Shown here piece by piece: positions 28,296 through 39,832 of a stretch of 64,000 nt of DNA (the stretch's first letter is position 1; every line of letters starts with the position of its first letter). The DNA comes from Arthrobacter sp. SX1312 (GTDB lineage Bacteria; Actinomycetota; Actinomycetes; Actinomycetales; Micrococcaceae). The stretch covers positions 1 through 64,000 of the forward strand of contig NZ_PJIM01000003.1 in NCBI RefSeq assembly GCF_002929295.1, read 5' to 3'. The position numbers were made by a program, and so were the translations under genes. The notes beneath the pieces are model-generated. The model was given only the letters and a program-made list of their open reading frames with translations. It had not been told where the DNA came from and did no database searches.

Positions 28296-29969
28296 ATGAC
28301 CACCGGATCGGCGCTGCTGACCCTCGAGGACGCCTACAGCGAGGCGCTTCAGGGCTGGCCCGCGGATGCGTTCGAGGAAGTCCTCGGGTCGGATGGCGAG
28401 TTCGACGATGACGGGGTCGACCAACATGCCCGTGCGCGCGTCGAGGACGCGTCTCCCTACGGTCTGGTCGGTCGGTTGGAGGGTGCGGCGTCCGGTGCGA
28501 TCGATCCCTCCAGTCTCGCCGCCATCCTCGATCTGGTGCGGGCTGCGGACCGGCTCACGTCATGGGCCGCCGCGCAGCGGGCCCGCTTGGTCGCCCGGGT
28601 CCACACCTTCAGCAATCCCGACCATCATTCCTGGTCGGGCTCTGCCTCGTCCCTGGCCTTCACTGAGACGGTCGCCGAGACCGCAGCGCTGCTCACGATG
28701 TCCGAAGGGTCCGCCGCACGGCTCGTCTCGGAGTCGCTGGCGTTGACCGGTGACCTGACGACCACATTGGCGGCCCTGGAGAAGGGCACGATCTGCCCCG
28801 GGCGCGCGTCGGTCATCGTGGAGCAGTCCCGCACCCTCCCCGACGAGGCCGTGCCCGCGTTCGAGACAGAAATCCTGAAGGTCGCAGGCAGCCTGAACCG
28901 GCCGAAACTCACCGCACGGTGTCGTCGGCTGAGAGAGAAGCTCCACCCCGAGACGCTGACCGTGCGCCGGGTGAGAGCGGCGGCCGACCGGTGCGTCGCG
29001 TTCGAGCCGGACCGCGACGGCATGGCGTGGTTCAGTGCCTATCTGCCGGCCGAACAGGCCCTGGCGCTCCACACGTCGGTGGACGCGGTTGCCCGGACGC
29101 TCCGCAGTGGCGATGATCCGCGGACGTTACCGCAGCTGCGGGCCGATGTCCTGGCCGACATGCTGCTCGGCGCCGGCCGGCCCGCCGTGATGCCGTCCAC
29201 CAACGGCAGCTGCCGTTGCGGAGGCAGCGAAGGGCGCGGCGCCGCGGGCAGCAATGTCGGCCAGCGTGGCGCCGCGGGCAGCAATGTCGGCCAGCGTGGC
29301 GCCGCGGGCAGCAATGTCGGCCAGCGTGGCGCCGCGGGCAGCAGCGCCGGCCAGCGTGGCGCCGCGGGCAGCAGCGCCGGCCAGGGCGTGCGTCCTTCCA
29401 CGGCGAAAATCGTGGTCACCGTCCCGGTGTTCTCGCTGATGGGGCTCACCGAGGAGCCGGCCGAGCTCGAGGGCTACGGCCCGATCCCGGCCGACGCGGC
29501 CCGCCATCTGGCTGCCGACGCCACGTCGTGGATGCGCCTGCTCACCCACCCGTACACGGGTGCCGTGCTCGGTCTGGACCGGACGAGGTACCGCCCGAGC
29601 GAGGACCTGCGGACCTGGGTGCAGCTCCGGGAGAAGACCTGCAGCTTCTACGGGTGTTCCCGTCCCGCGAGCCGGTGCGACCTCGATCATCTGGTGTCCT
29701 GGGCCGACGACGGATCCACCAGTGCGGACAACCTCTATCCCGCCTGCAAGCGGCACCACATGATGAAGCACCGGACGGACTGGACGCCGATGCCCAATCC
29801 CGGCGGCGGCCTGAGCTGGCTGTCGCCGGGTGGTCGGACCTATACGACGCCGCCCGAACCGCCGCCGGGCGACCCGCACTCGTCGGCGACCGCCCGGATA
29901 CTGCACGAGCTCGAGACAGCGATGCGCACTGGGCGGGTGCCAGACGCGGAAGCCCTGCCACCCTTCTGA
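28296..29969 (+). CDS. DUF222 (13E12-type) HNH endonuclease domain protein
   Basis: 557 residues from the ATG (a TTG 12 bases upstream is also possible). The N-terminal 300 residues are DUF222, with the usual SSLAFTETVAETAALL, GTICPGRASVIVEQ and KLTARCRRLREKLHPE segments. A low-complexity linker with five 30-bp repeats follows. The C-terminal HNH nuclease is intact: CSFYGCSRPASRCDLDHLVSW and NLYPACKRHHMMKHRTDW. Such proteins occur in many copies in actinobacterial genomes; they may be mobile or selfish, but no transposase or target repeats flank this copy. Confidence 0.9.
   Translation: MTTGSALLTLEDAYSEALQGWPADAFEEVLGSDGEFDDDGVDQHARARVEDASPYGLVGRLEGAASGAIDPSSLAAILDLVRAADRLTSWAAAQRARLVARVHTFSNPDHHSWSGSASSLAFTETVAETAALLTMSEGSAARLVSESLALTGDLTTTLAALEKGTICPGRASVIVEQSRTLPDEAVPAFETEILKVAGSLNRPKLTARCRRLREKLHPETLTVRRVRAAADRCVAFEPDRDGMAWFSAYLPAEQALALHTSVDAVARTLRSGDDPRTLPQLRADVLADMLLGAGRPAVMPSTNGSCRCGGSEGRGAAGSNVGQRGAAGSNVGQRGAAGSNVGQRGAAGSSAGQRGAAGSSAGQGVRPSTAKIVVTVPVFSLMGLTEEPAELEGYGPIPADAARHLAADATSWMRLLTHPYTGAVLGLDRTRYRPSEDLRTWVQLREKTCSFYGCSRPASRCDLDHLVSWADDGSTSADNLYPACKRHHMMKHRTDWTPMPNPGGGLSWLSPGGRTYTTPPEPPPGDPHSSATARILHELETAMRTGRVPDAEALPPF
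29238..29387 (+). repeat. Five tandem 30-bp repeats in the HNH gene
   Basis: In-frame units encoding GAAGSNVGQR three times and GAAGSSAGQR twice (the last one changes its final codon). The first three units are almost identical at the DNA level, which implies recent expansion. They form the linker between DUF222 and HNH. Confidence 0.95.
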
Positions 29970-30150
29970 CAGTCGGGCGGACGGCGGCACCACGGCAGGT
30001 CCGGCGAGCGCAGCGCCGTCCGATCACCTGTCGCCGCATCGATGGTGCGGGCGATGGGTTCGGTCCACGCGGGCCCCGGGCCGTCCGGCCCCGGCGGACG
30101 ACGATCACCGCGGAGCACGACCCGCGCCGCAGGATGTGCGGCAAGGACTG

Positions 30151-30987
30151 TCAGCTGCCCGACGCCCTGCCCAGGACACTGCGCGCATGCCTGAGGATCG
30201 GTTCGTCCACCATGCGCCCCTCGAAGGTGAAGACCCCTCGCTCGTTCTCGGCCGCAGCGAGCAGCTCGCGGGCCCAGGCCACGTCGGCCTCGGCAGGGGC
30301 GAAGGTTGCCCGGACCACCGCGACCTGGCCGGGGTGGATGCAGGCCTTCGCCGCGAAACCGGAGGCGACGGCGTCGTCGGTCTCGGCCGCGAGGCCTTCG
30401 TGGCCAGTGATGTCCATGTAGACGGCATCGATGGCTTGCCGGACCGCTGCCCCGGCGGCGAGCAGCACCTGCGAGCGCGCGTGGAGGGCCACTGCACGGT
30501 AGGCGCCGCCCGGATACCGGCTCGATGTCCCGCCGAGCGAGGCCACGAGATCCTCGGCGCCCCACATGAGAGCGACGACGCCCTCGGCGCGGGCGATCTC
30601 CACCGCGTTCACGACTCCCCGCGCGGTCTCGCACAGTGCGATGACGTCCACCGCGCCGAGTGCCTCTCGGACGGCGGCGACGTCGTCGGGCGATTCCGTC
30701 TTCGCGAGCATGACCGTGCGGTAGGGCGTGCGGCGGACGGCGTCGCAGTCGAGTGCGAAATCAGGTGTGCCGACGGCGTTCACACGCACCACGGTGCGTT
30801 CGGGGTCGAGAGCGGACGCGACGAGCGCCTCCCGAGCGGCGTCCTTCGCCGTCGGCGCGACGGCGTCCTCGAGGTCGAGGATGACGGTGTCGGAGCGGTC
30901 TGCTGCCTTCCCGTAGCGTTCCGGGCGGTCCGCCGGGCAGAACAGCAGGGCCGGGCCCAGTGCAATGGGGATGACGGTGGCGCTCAT
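30151..30987 (-). CDS. CitE-like HpcH/HpaI-family CoA ester lyase
   Basis: 278 residues, TIM-barrel lyase of the citrate-lyase beta-subunit type: FCPADRPERYGKA, VILDLEDAV with the metal Asp/Glu, VRVNAVGTPDF, MLAKTESPDD (metal Glu), MWGAEDLVASLGGTSSRY and KACIHPGQVAVV. No citF or citD is nearby, so it is not citrate lyase. Its place after MaoC and next to the carboxylase and bkd genes matches mycobacterial citE, reported to act as a (R)-3-hydroxyacyl-CoA lyase in leucine breakdown. That is the likely role: HMG-CoA to acetyl-CoA and acetoacetate. The start overlaps the MaoC stop (ATGA). Confidence 0.88.
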   Translation of the reverse strand: MSATVIPIALGPALLFCPADRPERYGKAADRSDTVILDLEDAVAPTAKDAAREALVASALDPERTVVRVNAVGTPDFALDCDAVRRTPYRTVMLAKTESPDDVAAVREALGAVDVIALCETARGVVNAVEIARAEGVVALMWGAEDLVASLGGTSSRYPGGAYRAVALHARSQVLLAAGAAVRQAIDAVYMDITGHEGLAAETDDAVASGFAAKACIHPGQVAVVRATFAPAEADVAWARELLAAAENERGVFTFEGRMVDEPILRHARSVLGRASGS

Positions 30988-31514
30988 GCCAGGCCGTCCC
31001 GGGGCGCCGTCGAGGACCACATGAGCACGCTGCGGGTCGCCGTCGCCACGACGTCCGCGTGCTGGTTCCGCCCGGTGTGGGCCATGGTGACGATGCCCTG
31101 CCCCGGTCGGGACGACGACGGACGCACGCCGGTGATCTCGGTCTCTGTATACAGGGTGTCCCCGTGGAAGAGCGGCTTCGGGAAGGCGACGTCGGTGAGC
31201 CCGAGTTGCGCCACGATGGTGCCCTGCGTCAGCTGGGACACCGACTGCCCGACGAGGGTCGCCAGGGTCAGCATCGAGTTCACGAGCCGCTGCCCGAACG
31301 GCTGCCCCGCCGACCACGCCGCGTCCAGGTGCAGCGCCTGCGTGTTCATGGTGAGCGTGGTGAACAGGACGTTGTCGGCCTCGGTGAGCGTGCGGCCCGG
31401 CCGGTGCGCATACACGGACCCGACCTCGAGCTCGTCGAAGTACAGGCCGCGCTGCTCGATCACAGTGTGCCTGAACGGCGCGGGATCCCGAGCACCGCTC
31501 TCCTGATCGTTCAC
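30984..31514 (-). CDS. MaoC-family acyl-CoA hydratase
   Basis: 176 residues, single hot-dog domain. The hydratase motif is partly visible in [25 protein letters not shown] (Asp-His pair of R-specific enoyl-CoA hydratases at about residues 47 and 62) and [14 protein letters not shown]. In this operon it should hydrate 3-methylglutaconyl-CoA to HMG-CoA, replacing the crotonase-type AUH enzyme. GTG start with GGGGGAG 7 bases upstream; overlaps scoB stop and citE start by 4 bases each. Confidence 0.88.
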   Translation of the reverse strand: MNDQESGARDPAPFRHTVIEQRGLYFDELEVGSVYAHRPGRTLTEADNVLFTTLTMNTQALHLDAAWSAGQPFGQRLVNSMLTLATLVGQSVSQLTQGTIVAQLGLTDVAFPKPLFHGDTLYTETEITGVRPSSSRPGQGIVTMAHTGRNQHADVVATATRSVLMWSSTAPRDGLA

Positions 31515-32161
31515 GCCGCGGCTCCCCCGAGCTCCACGCGCAGCGGCGCGCCGGTGGCCGCGAGGACGTCGTCGGTGCTGACGCCGGGCGCCGTCTCGCG
31601 CAGCACGAGGCCGTCGGCCTCGACGTCGATCACGGCGAGGTCGGTGATGATCCTGTCGACGCAGCCCTTGCCGGTGAGCGGCAGGGAGCAGGACTCGACG
31701 ATCTTCGACCGCCCGGCACGGTCCACGTGCTCCATCATGACGATCACGCGCTTGGCCCCGAACACCAGATCCATGGCACCGCCCATGCCCTTGACCATCT
31801 TGCCGGGCACCATCCAGTTCGCGAGGTCGCCGTTCCGTGCCACCTCCATGGCGCCGAGCACTGCGACATCCACGTGCCCGCCGCGGATCATGCCGAAGGA
31901 GGACGCCGAGTCGAAGAACGCGGCCCCGGCGTTGGCGGTCACGGTCTCCTTGCCGGCGTTGATGAGGTCGGGATCGACGGCGTCCTCCGCCGGGTACGGC
32001 CCGACGCCGAGGATGCCGTTCTCGGAGTGCAGCACCACTTCGACGCCGTCCGGGATGTAGTTGGGGATGAGGGTCGGCATGCCGATCCCGAGATTCACGT
32101 ACTGGCCGTTCTCGAGCTCCTGCGCGACCCTGGCCGCGAGTTTGTTGCGTGTCAGTGCCAT
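31511..32161 (-). CDS. scoB: 3-oxoacid CoA-transferase subunit B
   Basis: 216 residues from the ATG at 32161 (AAGGAG at 7 bases); the ATG at 32167 is also in frame and overlaps the scoA stop. Family I CoA transferase: [15 protein letters not shown], and the active-site Glu in [13 protein letters not shown], then [14 protein letters not shown] and [17 protein letters not shown]. With subunit A it moves CoA from succinyl-CoA to acetoacetate, the product of leucine breakdown. Confidence 0.92.
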   Translation of the reverse strand: MALTRNKLAARVAQELENGQYVNLGIGMPTLIPNYIPDGVEVVLHSENGILGVGPYPAEDAVDPDLINAGKETVTANAGAAFFDSASSFGMIRGGHVDVAVLGAMEVARNGDLANWMVPGKMVKGMGGAMDLVFGAKRVIVMMEHVDRAGRSKIVESCSLPLTGKGCVDRIITDLAVIDVEADGLVLRETAPGVSTDDVLAATGAPLRVELGGAAA

Positions 32162-32163
32162 GG

Positions 32164-32958
32164 TCATGCTCCTTCGGAGGCGGCGGGTGCAGCGGATCCG
32201 GCGGGTACGGCCAGCGAGACCGTCCGCTTCTCGACGCGCTTCTCGGGGTCCGGCGCGACGACGACGCGCTGGACGAAGATGCCGGGCGTGTGGACCTCGC
32301 CGGGGTCGAGCTCGCCCGGTTCGACGAGCTCCTCCACCTCCGCGATGGTGATGCGCCCGGCCTGGGCGCACAGCGGGTTGAAGTTCATGGCGGTCGCGTG
32401 GAAGACGAGGTTGCCGTGGCGGTCGCCCCTCCACGCGTGGACCAGCGCGTAGTCCGGACGCAGGGACTCCTCGAGCACGTAGTCGACGCCGTCGAAGGAC
32501 CGCACCTCCTTGGGTTCCGAAGCGAGGGCGACGTTCCCCTCGGCGTCGTAGCGCTGCGGCAGGCCGCCCTCGCTGACCTGGGTGCCGACGCCAGCCGTCG
32601 TATAGAACGCCGGGATGCCCGCGCCCCCCGCGCGCAGCTTCTCGGCGAGGGTGCCCTGCGGCGTGAGCTCCACCTCGAGCTCGCCGGCGAGGTACTGGCG
32701 GGCGAACTCCTTGTTCTCCCCGACGTAGGAGCTGATGGTCCGGCGGATGCGGTGGTCGGAGAGGAGGATCCCGAGCCCCCAGTCGTCCACGCCGCAGTTG
32801 TTGCTCACCGTCTCCAGCTCCGCCGTCCCCTGCGCGTGCAGGGCACCGATCAGGGTCGCCGGGATGCCGCAGAGGCCGAACCCGCCGACCGCGAGCGACG
32901 CGCCGTCGGGAATGTCCGCCACGGCCTCCGCCGCGCTGCCAACCACCTTGTTGATCAC
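32164..32958 (-). CDS. scoA: 3-oxoacid CoA-transferase subunit A
   Basis: 264 residues. CoA-binding features of family I CoA transferases: [25 protein letters not shown] with the GxGGF signature and [13 protein letters not shown]. The GTG start has AAGGAG 5 bases upstream. It follows the acyl-CoA dehydrogenase by 44 bases and overlaps scoB by 4 or so bases. It lets acetoacetate re-enter as acetoacetyl-CoA, so leucine carbon can be used via thiolase. Confidence 0.92.
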   Translation of the reverse strand: MINKVVGSAAEAVADIPDGASLAVGGFGLCGIPATLIGALHAQGTAELETVSNNCGVDDWGLGILLSDHRIRRTISSYVGENKEFARQYLAGELEVELTPQGTLAEKLRAGGAGIPAFYTTAGVGTQVSEGGLPQRYDAEGNVALASEPKEVRSFDGVDYVLEESLRPDYALVHAWRGDRHGNLVFHATAMNFNPLCAQAGRITIAEVEELVEPGELDPGEVHTPGIFVQRVVVAPDPEKRVEKRTVSLAVPAGSAAPAASEGA

Positions 32959-33002
32959 TGCTTCTCCTTCGTGTCGCCGCCGTCGTCGCCGGCTGGATGG
33001 AC

Positions 33003-34171
33003 CTAGAGGCCGAGTTCCCTCGCGATGAGCATGAGCTGGACCTCGGTGGTCCCCTCACCGATCTCGAGGATCTTCGAGTCACGGTAGTGCCTGGACACCA
33101 CGAACTCGTTGATGAAGCCGTAACCGCCGAAGATCTGTGTCGCGTCGCGGGCGTTGTCCATGGCGGCCTCTCCGGCCACGAGCTTCGCGATGGACGCCTG
33201 CGTCTTGAACGGCTTGCCCGCGAGCATGCGGGACGCGGCGTCGTAGTAGGCGAGGCGCGCGGTGTGGGCGCGGACCTGCATGCGGGCGATCTTGAACTGG
33301 ATGGACTGGTAGGCGCCGATGTTGCTGCCGAAGGCCATGCGCTCCCCGGCGTACCGGCTGGACTGCTCCACGCAGCCCTGGGCCGCGCCGGTGGCGAGCG
33401 CCGCGATGGCGATCCGGCCCTCGTCGAGGATCTGCAGGAAGTTGGCGTAGCCGCGGCCACGCGTGCCGAGCAGGTTCGCCTCCGGGACGCGGACGTCCTT
33501 CAGGGTCAGCGGGTGCGTGTCGGAGGCGTTCCAGCCCACCTTGTTGTAGGCCTTCTCCGCGGTGAACCCGGGCGTGTCCGTGGGCACGAGGATGGTGGAG
33601 ATCTCCTTCTTCACCGTGCCGTCGGGCCGTTCGGAGGTGCCCGTGACGGCCGTGACGGTCACCAGGGAGGTGATGTCGGTGCCGGAGTTGGTGATGAATT
33701 CCTTCGTGCCGTTGACCACCCACTCGGAACCGTCGACCCCCTCCTCGAGCTTCGCGGTCGTCTTCGTGCCGGACGCGTCCGAGCCTGCCTCGGACTCCGT
33801 GAGGCCGAAGCCGCCCAGGGCCGAACCCGACGCGAGGGACGGCAGCCACTGCTGCTTCTGCTCCTCGGTGCCGAACCGGTACACGGGCATGGCCCCGAGG
33901 GAGACACCGGCTTCGAGCGTGATGGCGACCGACTGGTCCACGCGGGCCAGCTGCTCGAGGGCCAGGCACAGCGCGAAGTAGTCGCCGCCCATGCCGCCGT
34001 ACTGCTCGGGGAACGGGAGCCCGAAGAGGCCCATGTCGCCCATCTGCTTGACGACCTCGTACGGGAAGCTGTGTTCGGCGTCGTGCTTGGCGGAGACCGG
34101 TGCCACCACCTCGTCGGCGAACTCGCGGACGGTATCCACGAGGCTCTGGTATTCCTCGCTCAGTTCGAAGT

Positions 34172-34175
<4 letters not shown>
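33003..34175 (-). CDS. Acyl-CoA dehydrogenase, probable isovaleryl-CoA dehydrogenase
   Basis: 390 residues, full length. FAD/substrate signatures: [35 protein letters not shown], and C-terminal [47 protein letters not shown]. The base Glu sits in the C-terminal EGTxE loop, as in short-chain enzymes, or at the isovaleryl position; I cannot separate these by eye. Context (MCC-type carboxylase genes, MaoC, CitE, CoA transferase) argues for oxidation of isovaleryl-CoA to 3-methylcrotonyl-CoA. The start overlaps the biotin carboxylase stop (ATGA). Confidence 0.9.
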
Positions 34176-36310
<2,135 letters not shown>

Positions 36311-36314
36311 CGGG

Positions 36315-37916
36315 TCACATCCGGAAGAGGCCGAAGGAGGTATCGGGCAGGGGCGCATTGGCGCAGACCTCGAGGGCGAGGCCGAGGACGGTGCGGGTGT
36401 CGGCGGGATCGATGACGCCGTCGTCCCAGAGCCGCGCCGTCGAGTAGTAGGGGTTGCCCTGCGCCTCGTACTGGTCGCGGATGGGCGCACGGAACGCCTC
36501 CTCGTCCTCGAGCGCCCATTCCTCGCCGCGGGCCTCGAGCTGGTCGCGGCGGACGGTGGCGAGGACCGAGGACGCCTGGTTGCCTCCCATGACGGAGATG
36601 CGGCTGGCGGGCCACATCCACAGGAACCGCGGCGAGAACGCCCTGCCGCACATGGAGTAGTTGCCGGCACCGAAGGACCCGCCGACCACGACCGTCAGTT
36701 TCGGCACCCGCGCGGTGGCCACGGCGGTGACCATCTTGGCGCCGTTCTTCGCGATGCCGCCGGCTTCGTAGTCCTTGCCGACCATGAAGCCGGAGAGGTT
36801 CTGCAGGAAGACCAGGGGGACGCCGCGCTGGTCGCAGAGCTCGATGAAGTGGGCTCCCTTGAGCGCGGACTCGCTGAACAGGACGCCGTTGTTCGCGACG
36901 ATGCCCACCCGGTGGCCGTGGATGGTCGCGAAGCCCGTGACGAGCGTGGTGCCGTACTCGCGCTTGAACTCGTGGAAGAGCGACCCGTCGACGATGCGCG
37001 CGATGATCTCGCGGGCATCGTAGGAGGCGTTGACGTCCGTCGGCACGGCCCCGTACAGCTCGTCCTCCACGACGGCCGGCTCGGGGGCCGGCGCGGTCGG
37101 CACTGGGGTGGCGGGCGGCAGGGTGGCGATGATGTCGCGGACGATCTCGAGCGCGTGCTGGTCGTTGTCCGCCAGGTGGTCCGTGACGCCCGAGATCCGG
37201 GAGTGCACCTCGCCGCCGCCGAGCTCCTCGGCCGTCACCACCTCGCCGATCGCGGCCTTCACCAGCGGTGGTCCGCCCAGGAAGATGGTGCCCTGGTTGC
37301 GGACGATCACGGTCTCGTCGCTCATGGCGGGGACGTAGGCGCCGCCGGCCGTGCAGCTCCCCAGCACTGCGGCGATCTGCGGGATCTTGCGCGCCGACAT
37401 GGTGGCCTGGTTGTAGAAGATGCGGCCGAAGTGGTTGCGGTCGGGGAACACGTCGTCCTGGCGGGGCAGGAACGCTCCGCCGGAGTCCACGAGGTAGACG
37501 CACGGCAGGTTGTTCTCGAGGGCGATCTCCTGTGCGCGGAGATGCTTCTTCACCGTCATCGGGTAGTAGGTGCCGCCCTTGACGGTCGCGTCGTTCGAGA
37601 TCACGAGGACGTGGCGACCGTGCACGAGGCCGATCCCGGCGATCACGCCCGCCCCCGGGCACTCGTCGTCGTACATGCCGTTCGCGGCCAGCGGCGCGAT
37701 CTCGAGGAACGGGCTGCCGTCGTCGAGGAGCCGGTCGATGCGCTCACGCGGCAGGAGCTTGCCGCGGGCGACGTGCCGCTCGCGCGACCGTTCGGGCCCG
37801 CCGAGGGCGGCGGTGGCGAGGCGCGAGCGGAGGTCCTCGACGAGCGCGGTCTGGGCGGCATGGTTCGCGGTGAACGCCGGTGAGAGCGGATCCACCTTCG
37901 ACGTGAGGGTCTCCAT
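36315..37916 (-). CDS. accD1: Acyl-CoA carboxylase beta (carboxyltransferase) subunit, probable methylcrotonyl-CoA
   Basis: 533 residues, of the methylcrotonyl-CoA carboxylase size. Carboxyltransferase domains N ([46 protein letters not shown]) and C ([45 protein letters not shown]). The SGGAFLPxQ.D.FP and [11 protein letters not shown] blocks are those of MCC/geranyl-CoA carboxylases rather than propionyl-CoA carboxylase. ATG 37916 has GAGGAA 7 bases upstream. It is first in the leucine operon and diverges from the TetR gene. Confidence 0.92.
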   Translation of the reverse strand: METLTSKVDPLSPAFTANHAAQTALVEDLRSRLATAALGGPERSRERHVARGKLLPRERIDRLLDDGSPFLEIAPLAANGMYDDECPGAGVIAGIGLVHGRHVLVISNDATVKGGTYYPMTVKKHLRAQEIALENNLPCVYLVDSGGAFLPRQDDVFPDRNHFGRIFYNQATMSARKIPQIAAVLGSCTAGGAYVPAMSDETVIVRNQGTIFLGGPPLVKAAIGEVVTAEELGGGEVHSRISGVTDHLADNDQHALEIVRDIIATLPPATPVPTAPAPEPAVVEDELYGAVPTDVNASYDAREIIARIVDGSLFHEFKREYGTTLVTGFATIHGHRVGIVANNGVLFSESALKGAHFIELCDQRGVPLVFLQNLSGFMVGKDYEAGGIAKNGAKMVTAVATARVPKLTVVVGGSFGAGNYSMCGRAFSPRFLWMWPASRISVMGGNQASSVLATVRRDQLEARGEEWALEDEEAFRAPIRDQYEAQGNPYYSTARLWDDGVIDPADTRTVLGLALEVCANAPLPDTSFGLFRM

Positions 37917-37941
37917 CGACAACTTCCTCGAGCACGGTTCA

Positions 37942-37982
37942 GTTAGCACGCGCTAACCGGTTTCAGGTTAGTGGTCATTAAC
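37942..37982. promoter_or_regulatory. Paired 16-bp palindromic operators, TetR type
   Basis: Two sites of the form GTTAG-N6-(G/A/C/T)TAAC: GTTAGCACGCGCTAAC at 37942-37957 (perfect 6-base arms) and GTTAGTGGTCATTAAC at 37967-37982. They lie 25 bases apart between the divergent accD1 and TetR genes. Position and symmetry fit two dimers of the TetR protein controlling both. Confidence 0.6.
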
Positions 37983-38052
37983 CCGGAAGTCCATCAGAAT
38001 GAGGGAGACGTTCCCCTGGACAAGACCGGAACCACAGCAGACGAGGACCCGC

Positions 38053-38664
38053 ATGGAGGCATCGCCCATCGAAGAGCGCGTGACCGGCCGGAGCATCGCC
38101 AAGGCCACGCGGCGTGCCGCCCTGCTGGAAGCAGCCGCCCAGCTGTTCGCCGAGCGGGGCTACAACGGTGTGTCCATCGAGGACCTCGGCGCCGCAGCGG
38201 GCGTGAGCGGGCCCGCCGTCTACCGGCACTTCGCGGGCAAGCCCTCCGTGCTCTCCGCCCTGCTCACCGGGGTCAGCGAGGACCTGCTCGACGGCGGACG
38301 GGAGGTCGCCGGGGCGGCCGCGTCACCCGAGCAGGCCCTGAAGGGCCTCATCCGGTTCCAGGTGGAGTTCGCCGTGAGCCACGCCGACGTCATCCGCGTC
38401 CAGGACCGCGACCTCGGCGCGCTGGCGGCCGACGACCAGCGCGCCGTGCGGTCCCTGCAGCGCACCTACGTGCAGGTGTGGGTCGACGAGCTCGCCGCCT
38501 ATCGGCCGGACGCCGACCTCTCGCTGCTGCGCCGCAAGGTGCACGCCGTCTTCGGGCTGATCAACTCGACCCCGCACACCACCCACCGACCCAGCTCCGC
38601 GCGTGAACTGGCCCTGTTCCGGGACCTGCTGGAGCAGATGGCGTGGGCGGCGCTGACGGTATGA
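38053..38664 (+). CDS. TetR-family regulator of the leucine operon
   Basis: 203 residues. N-terminal HTH of TetR type: AALLEAAAQLFAERGYNGVSIEDLGAAAGVSGPAVYRHFAGKPSVL; the rest is the ligand domain. It diverges from accD1, as does the mycobacterial TetR regulator of the branched-chain keto-acid operon. A CoA thioester is a natural inducer for this class, but which one is not known. The ATG at 38053 has GAGGA 5 bases upstream; an upstream in-frame start at 37999 is unlikely. Two palindromes in the intergenic region are probable operators. Confidence 0.9.
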   Translation: MEASPIEERVTGRSIAKATRRAALLEAAAQLFAERGYNGVSIEDLGAAAGVSGPAVYRHFAGKPSVLSALLTGVSEDLLDGGREVAGAAASPEQALKGLIRFQVEFAVSHADVIRVQDRDLGALAADDQRAVRSLQRTYVQVWVDELAAYRPDADLSLLRRKVHAVFGLINSTPHTTHRPSSARELALFRDLLEQMAWAALTV

Positions 38665-38772
38665 GGGACCGCGTCCCACCCGCTCCGCGGGCCGCGCCGC
38701 CTAGTACGCTGAAGCACGAGAAGTTCCCGCCGCGCCGACCGCCCGGCCACTCCATCGACTGAAGGTACCGCC

Positions 38773-39240
38773 GTGATCACGCTACGTCCCGTTGAAGCCA
38801 CCGACCTCGACGAGTTCTTCTCGCACCAGCTGGACCCGAGCGCCAACCACATGGCCGCCTTCGGCGCCAAGAACCCCTCCGACCGCGGGGTGTTCGACAA
38901 CCACTGGCAGGACATCCTCAACGACAGCCGGATCACGGTGCGGACCATCCTCTCCGACGGCGACGTCGTGGGCAGCATCCTCGCCTATCACGACGACGAG
39001 ACACCCGAGATCAGCTACTGGATCGACCGTTCCCGCTGGGGGCAGGGCATCACCACCGCCGCCGTCGGCCAGTTCCTGAGCGAGGTGACGCAGCGGCCCA
39101 TCCGGGCCCGTGCGGTCGCCGACAACGTGAGCTCCATCCGCATCCTCGAGCGCTGGGGATTCCGGCAGGTCGGCGAGACGCAGGGCTTCGCTCCCGCCCG
39201 CGGCGCCGTGGTCAGGGAGCTCATCCTCGAACTGCCGTAG
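38773..39240 (+). CDS. GNAT-family acetyltransferase
   Basis: 155 residues from GTG. RimJ/RimL-like GNAT fold: MITLRPVEATDLDEFFSHQL, YWIDRSRWGQGITTAAVGQFL (acetyl-CoA loop), RARAVADNVSSIRILERWGFRQVGE. Relatives acetylate N-termini or small amines; substrate unknown. It is followed after 27 bases by the SRPBCC gene, with AGGAGG before the latter, so the pair is probably one transcript. It has no obvious link to leucine catabolism. Confidence 0.9.
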   Translation: MITLRPVEATDLDEFFSHQLDPSANHMAAFGAKNPSDRGVFDNHWQDILNDSRITVRTILSDGDVVGSILAYHDDETPEISYWIDRSRWGQGITTAAVGQFLSEVTQRPIRARAVADNVSSIRILERWGFRQVGETQGFAPARGAVVRELILELP

Positions 39241-39267
39241 CCCCACCGATTCCCAGGAGGACACCGC

Positions 39268-39807
39268 ATGGACACCACACCGCTCGGCCGCCGCGCGACA
39301 CGCGACGGCGAGGAGCAGCTCGTCCTCACCCGCTCGTTCGCCGCGCCGATCGCCGACGTCTGGGCCGCCTGCACCGAGCCGCAGCGGATGGAGCGCTGGA
39401 TCGGCACCTGGAGCGGGGACCCGGCCGCCGGCGAGGTCGTGTTCCGGATGACCGCCGAAGGTGACGACGTCCCCGAGGAGGTCTACCTCGTGGAGGCCTG
39501 CGAGCCGCCGCGCCGGCTCGTGGTACGCAGCCGTGACAGTGCTCCGTTCTCGGCCGACGGATCCGGCCCGCGCGTGACCTGGCAGCACACCCTGGAGCTC
39601 ACCGAGGCAGCGGGCTCGACCACCCTCACCTTCACCCAGGCCGTCCCCGACGGGCCGGTAGGAGCGGCGCTGGCCGGCAACGTAGGACCGGGCTGGGACT
39701 ACTACCTGGACCGGCTCGCTGCCGCGATCGGCGGCGCCGACCCCGACGCGATCCTGTGGGAGCCCTACCTCGAGCGCTCCGACGGGTACCGCGACCTCTT
39801 CTCCTAG
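39268..39807 (+). CDS. SRPBCC/AHSA1-type ligand-binding domain protein
   Basis: 179 residues, helix-grip fold: LVLTRSFAAPIADVWAACTEPQRMERWIGTW at the N-terminus, then VTWQHTLELTEAAGSTTLTFTQ and a C-terminal helix WDYYLDRLAAAIGG. Such proteins bind hydrophobic ligands or act as Hsp90-like cochaperone relatives; no specific function can be given. It converges on the bkd operon and ends 25 bases before the E2 stop. Confidence 0.88.
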   Translation: MDTTPLGRRATRDGEEQLVLTRSFAAPIADVWAACTEPQRMERWIGTWSGDPAAGEVVFRMTAEGDDVPEEVYLVEACEPPRRLVVRSRDSAPFSADGSGPRVTWQHTLELTEAAGSTTLTFTQAVPDGPVGAALAGNVGPGWDYYLDRLAAAIGGADPDAILWEPYLERSDGYRDLFS

Positions 39808-39832
39808 CGCCCGGCCCGCTCGTCGGACCGCG

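Noticed and set aside
29238-29387. Repeat block as a CRISPR array
   Set aside because: Units are directly adjacent with no unique spacers and are in frame in a coding gene.
28296-29969. HNH gene as a homing endonuclease or intron-borne element
   Set aside because: No intron/intein boundaries, target site or flanking repeats; DUF222/HNH genes are common chromosomal residents.
29216-30421. Frame overlapping the HNH gene repeats and extending downstream
   Set aside because: Arg/Pro-rich, caused by the 30-bp repeats having no stop in this frame; HNH frame is clearly the real one.
30151-30987. Citrate lyase beta subunit
   Set aside because: No alpha/gamma subunits or citrate transporter nearby; operon context is leucine/acyl-CoA breakdown.
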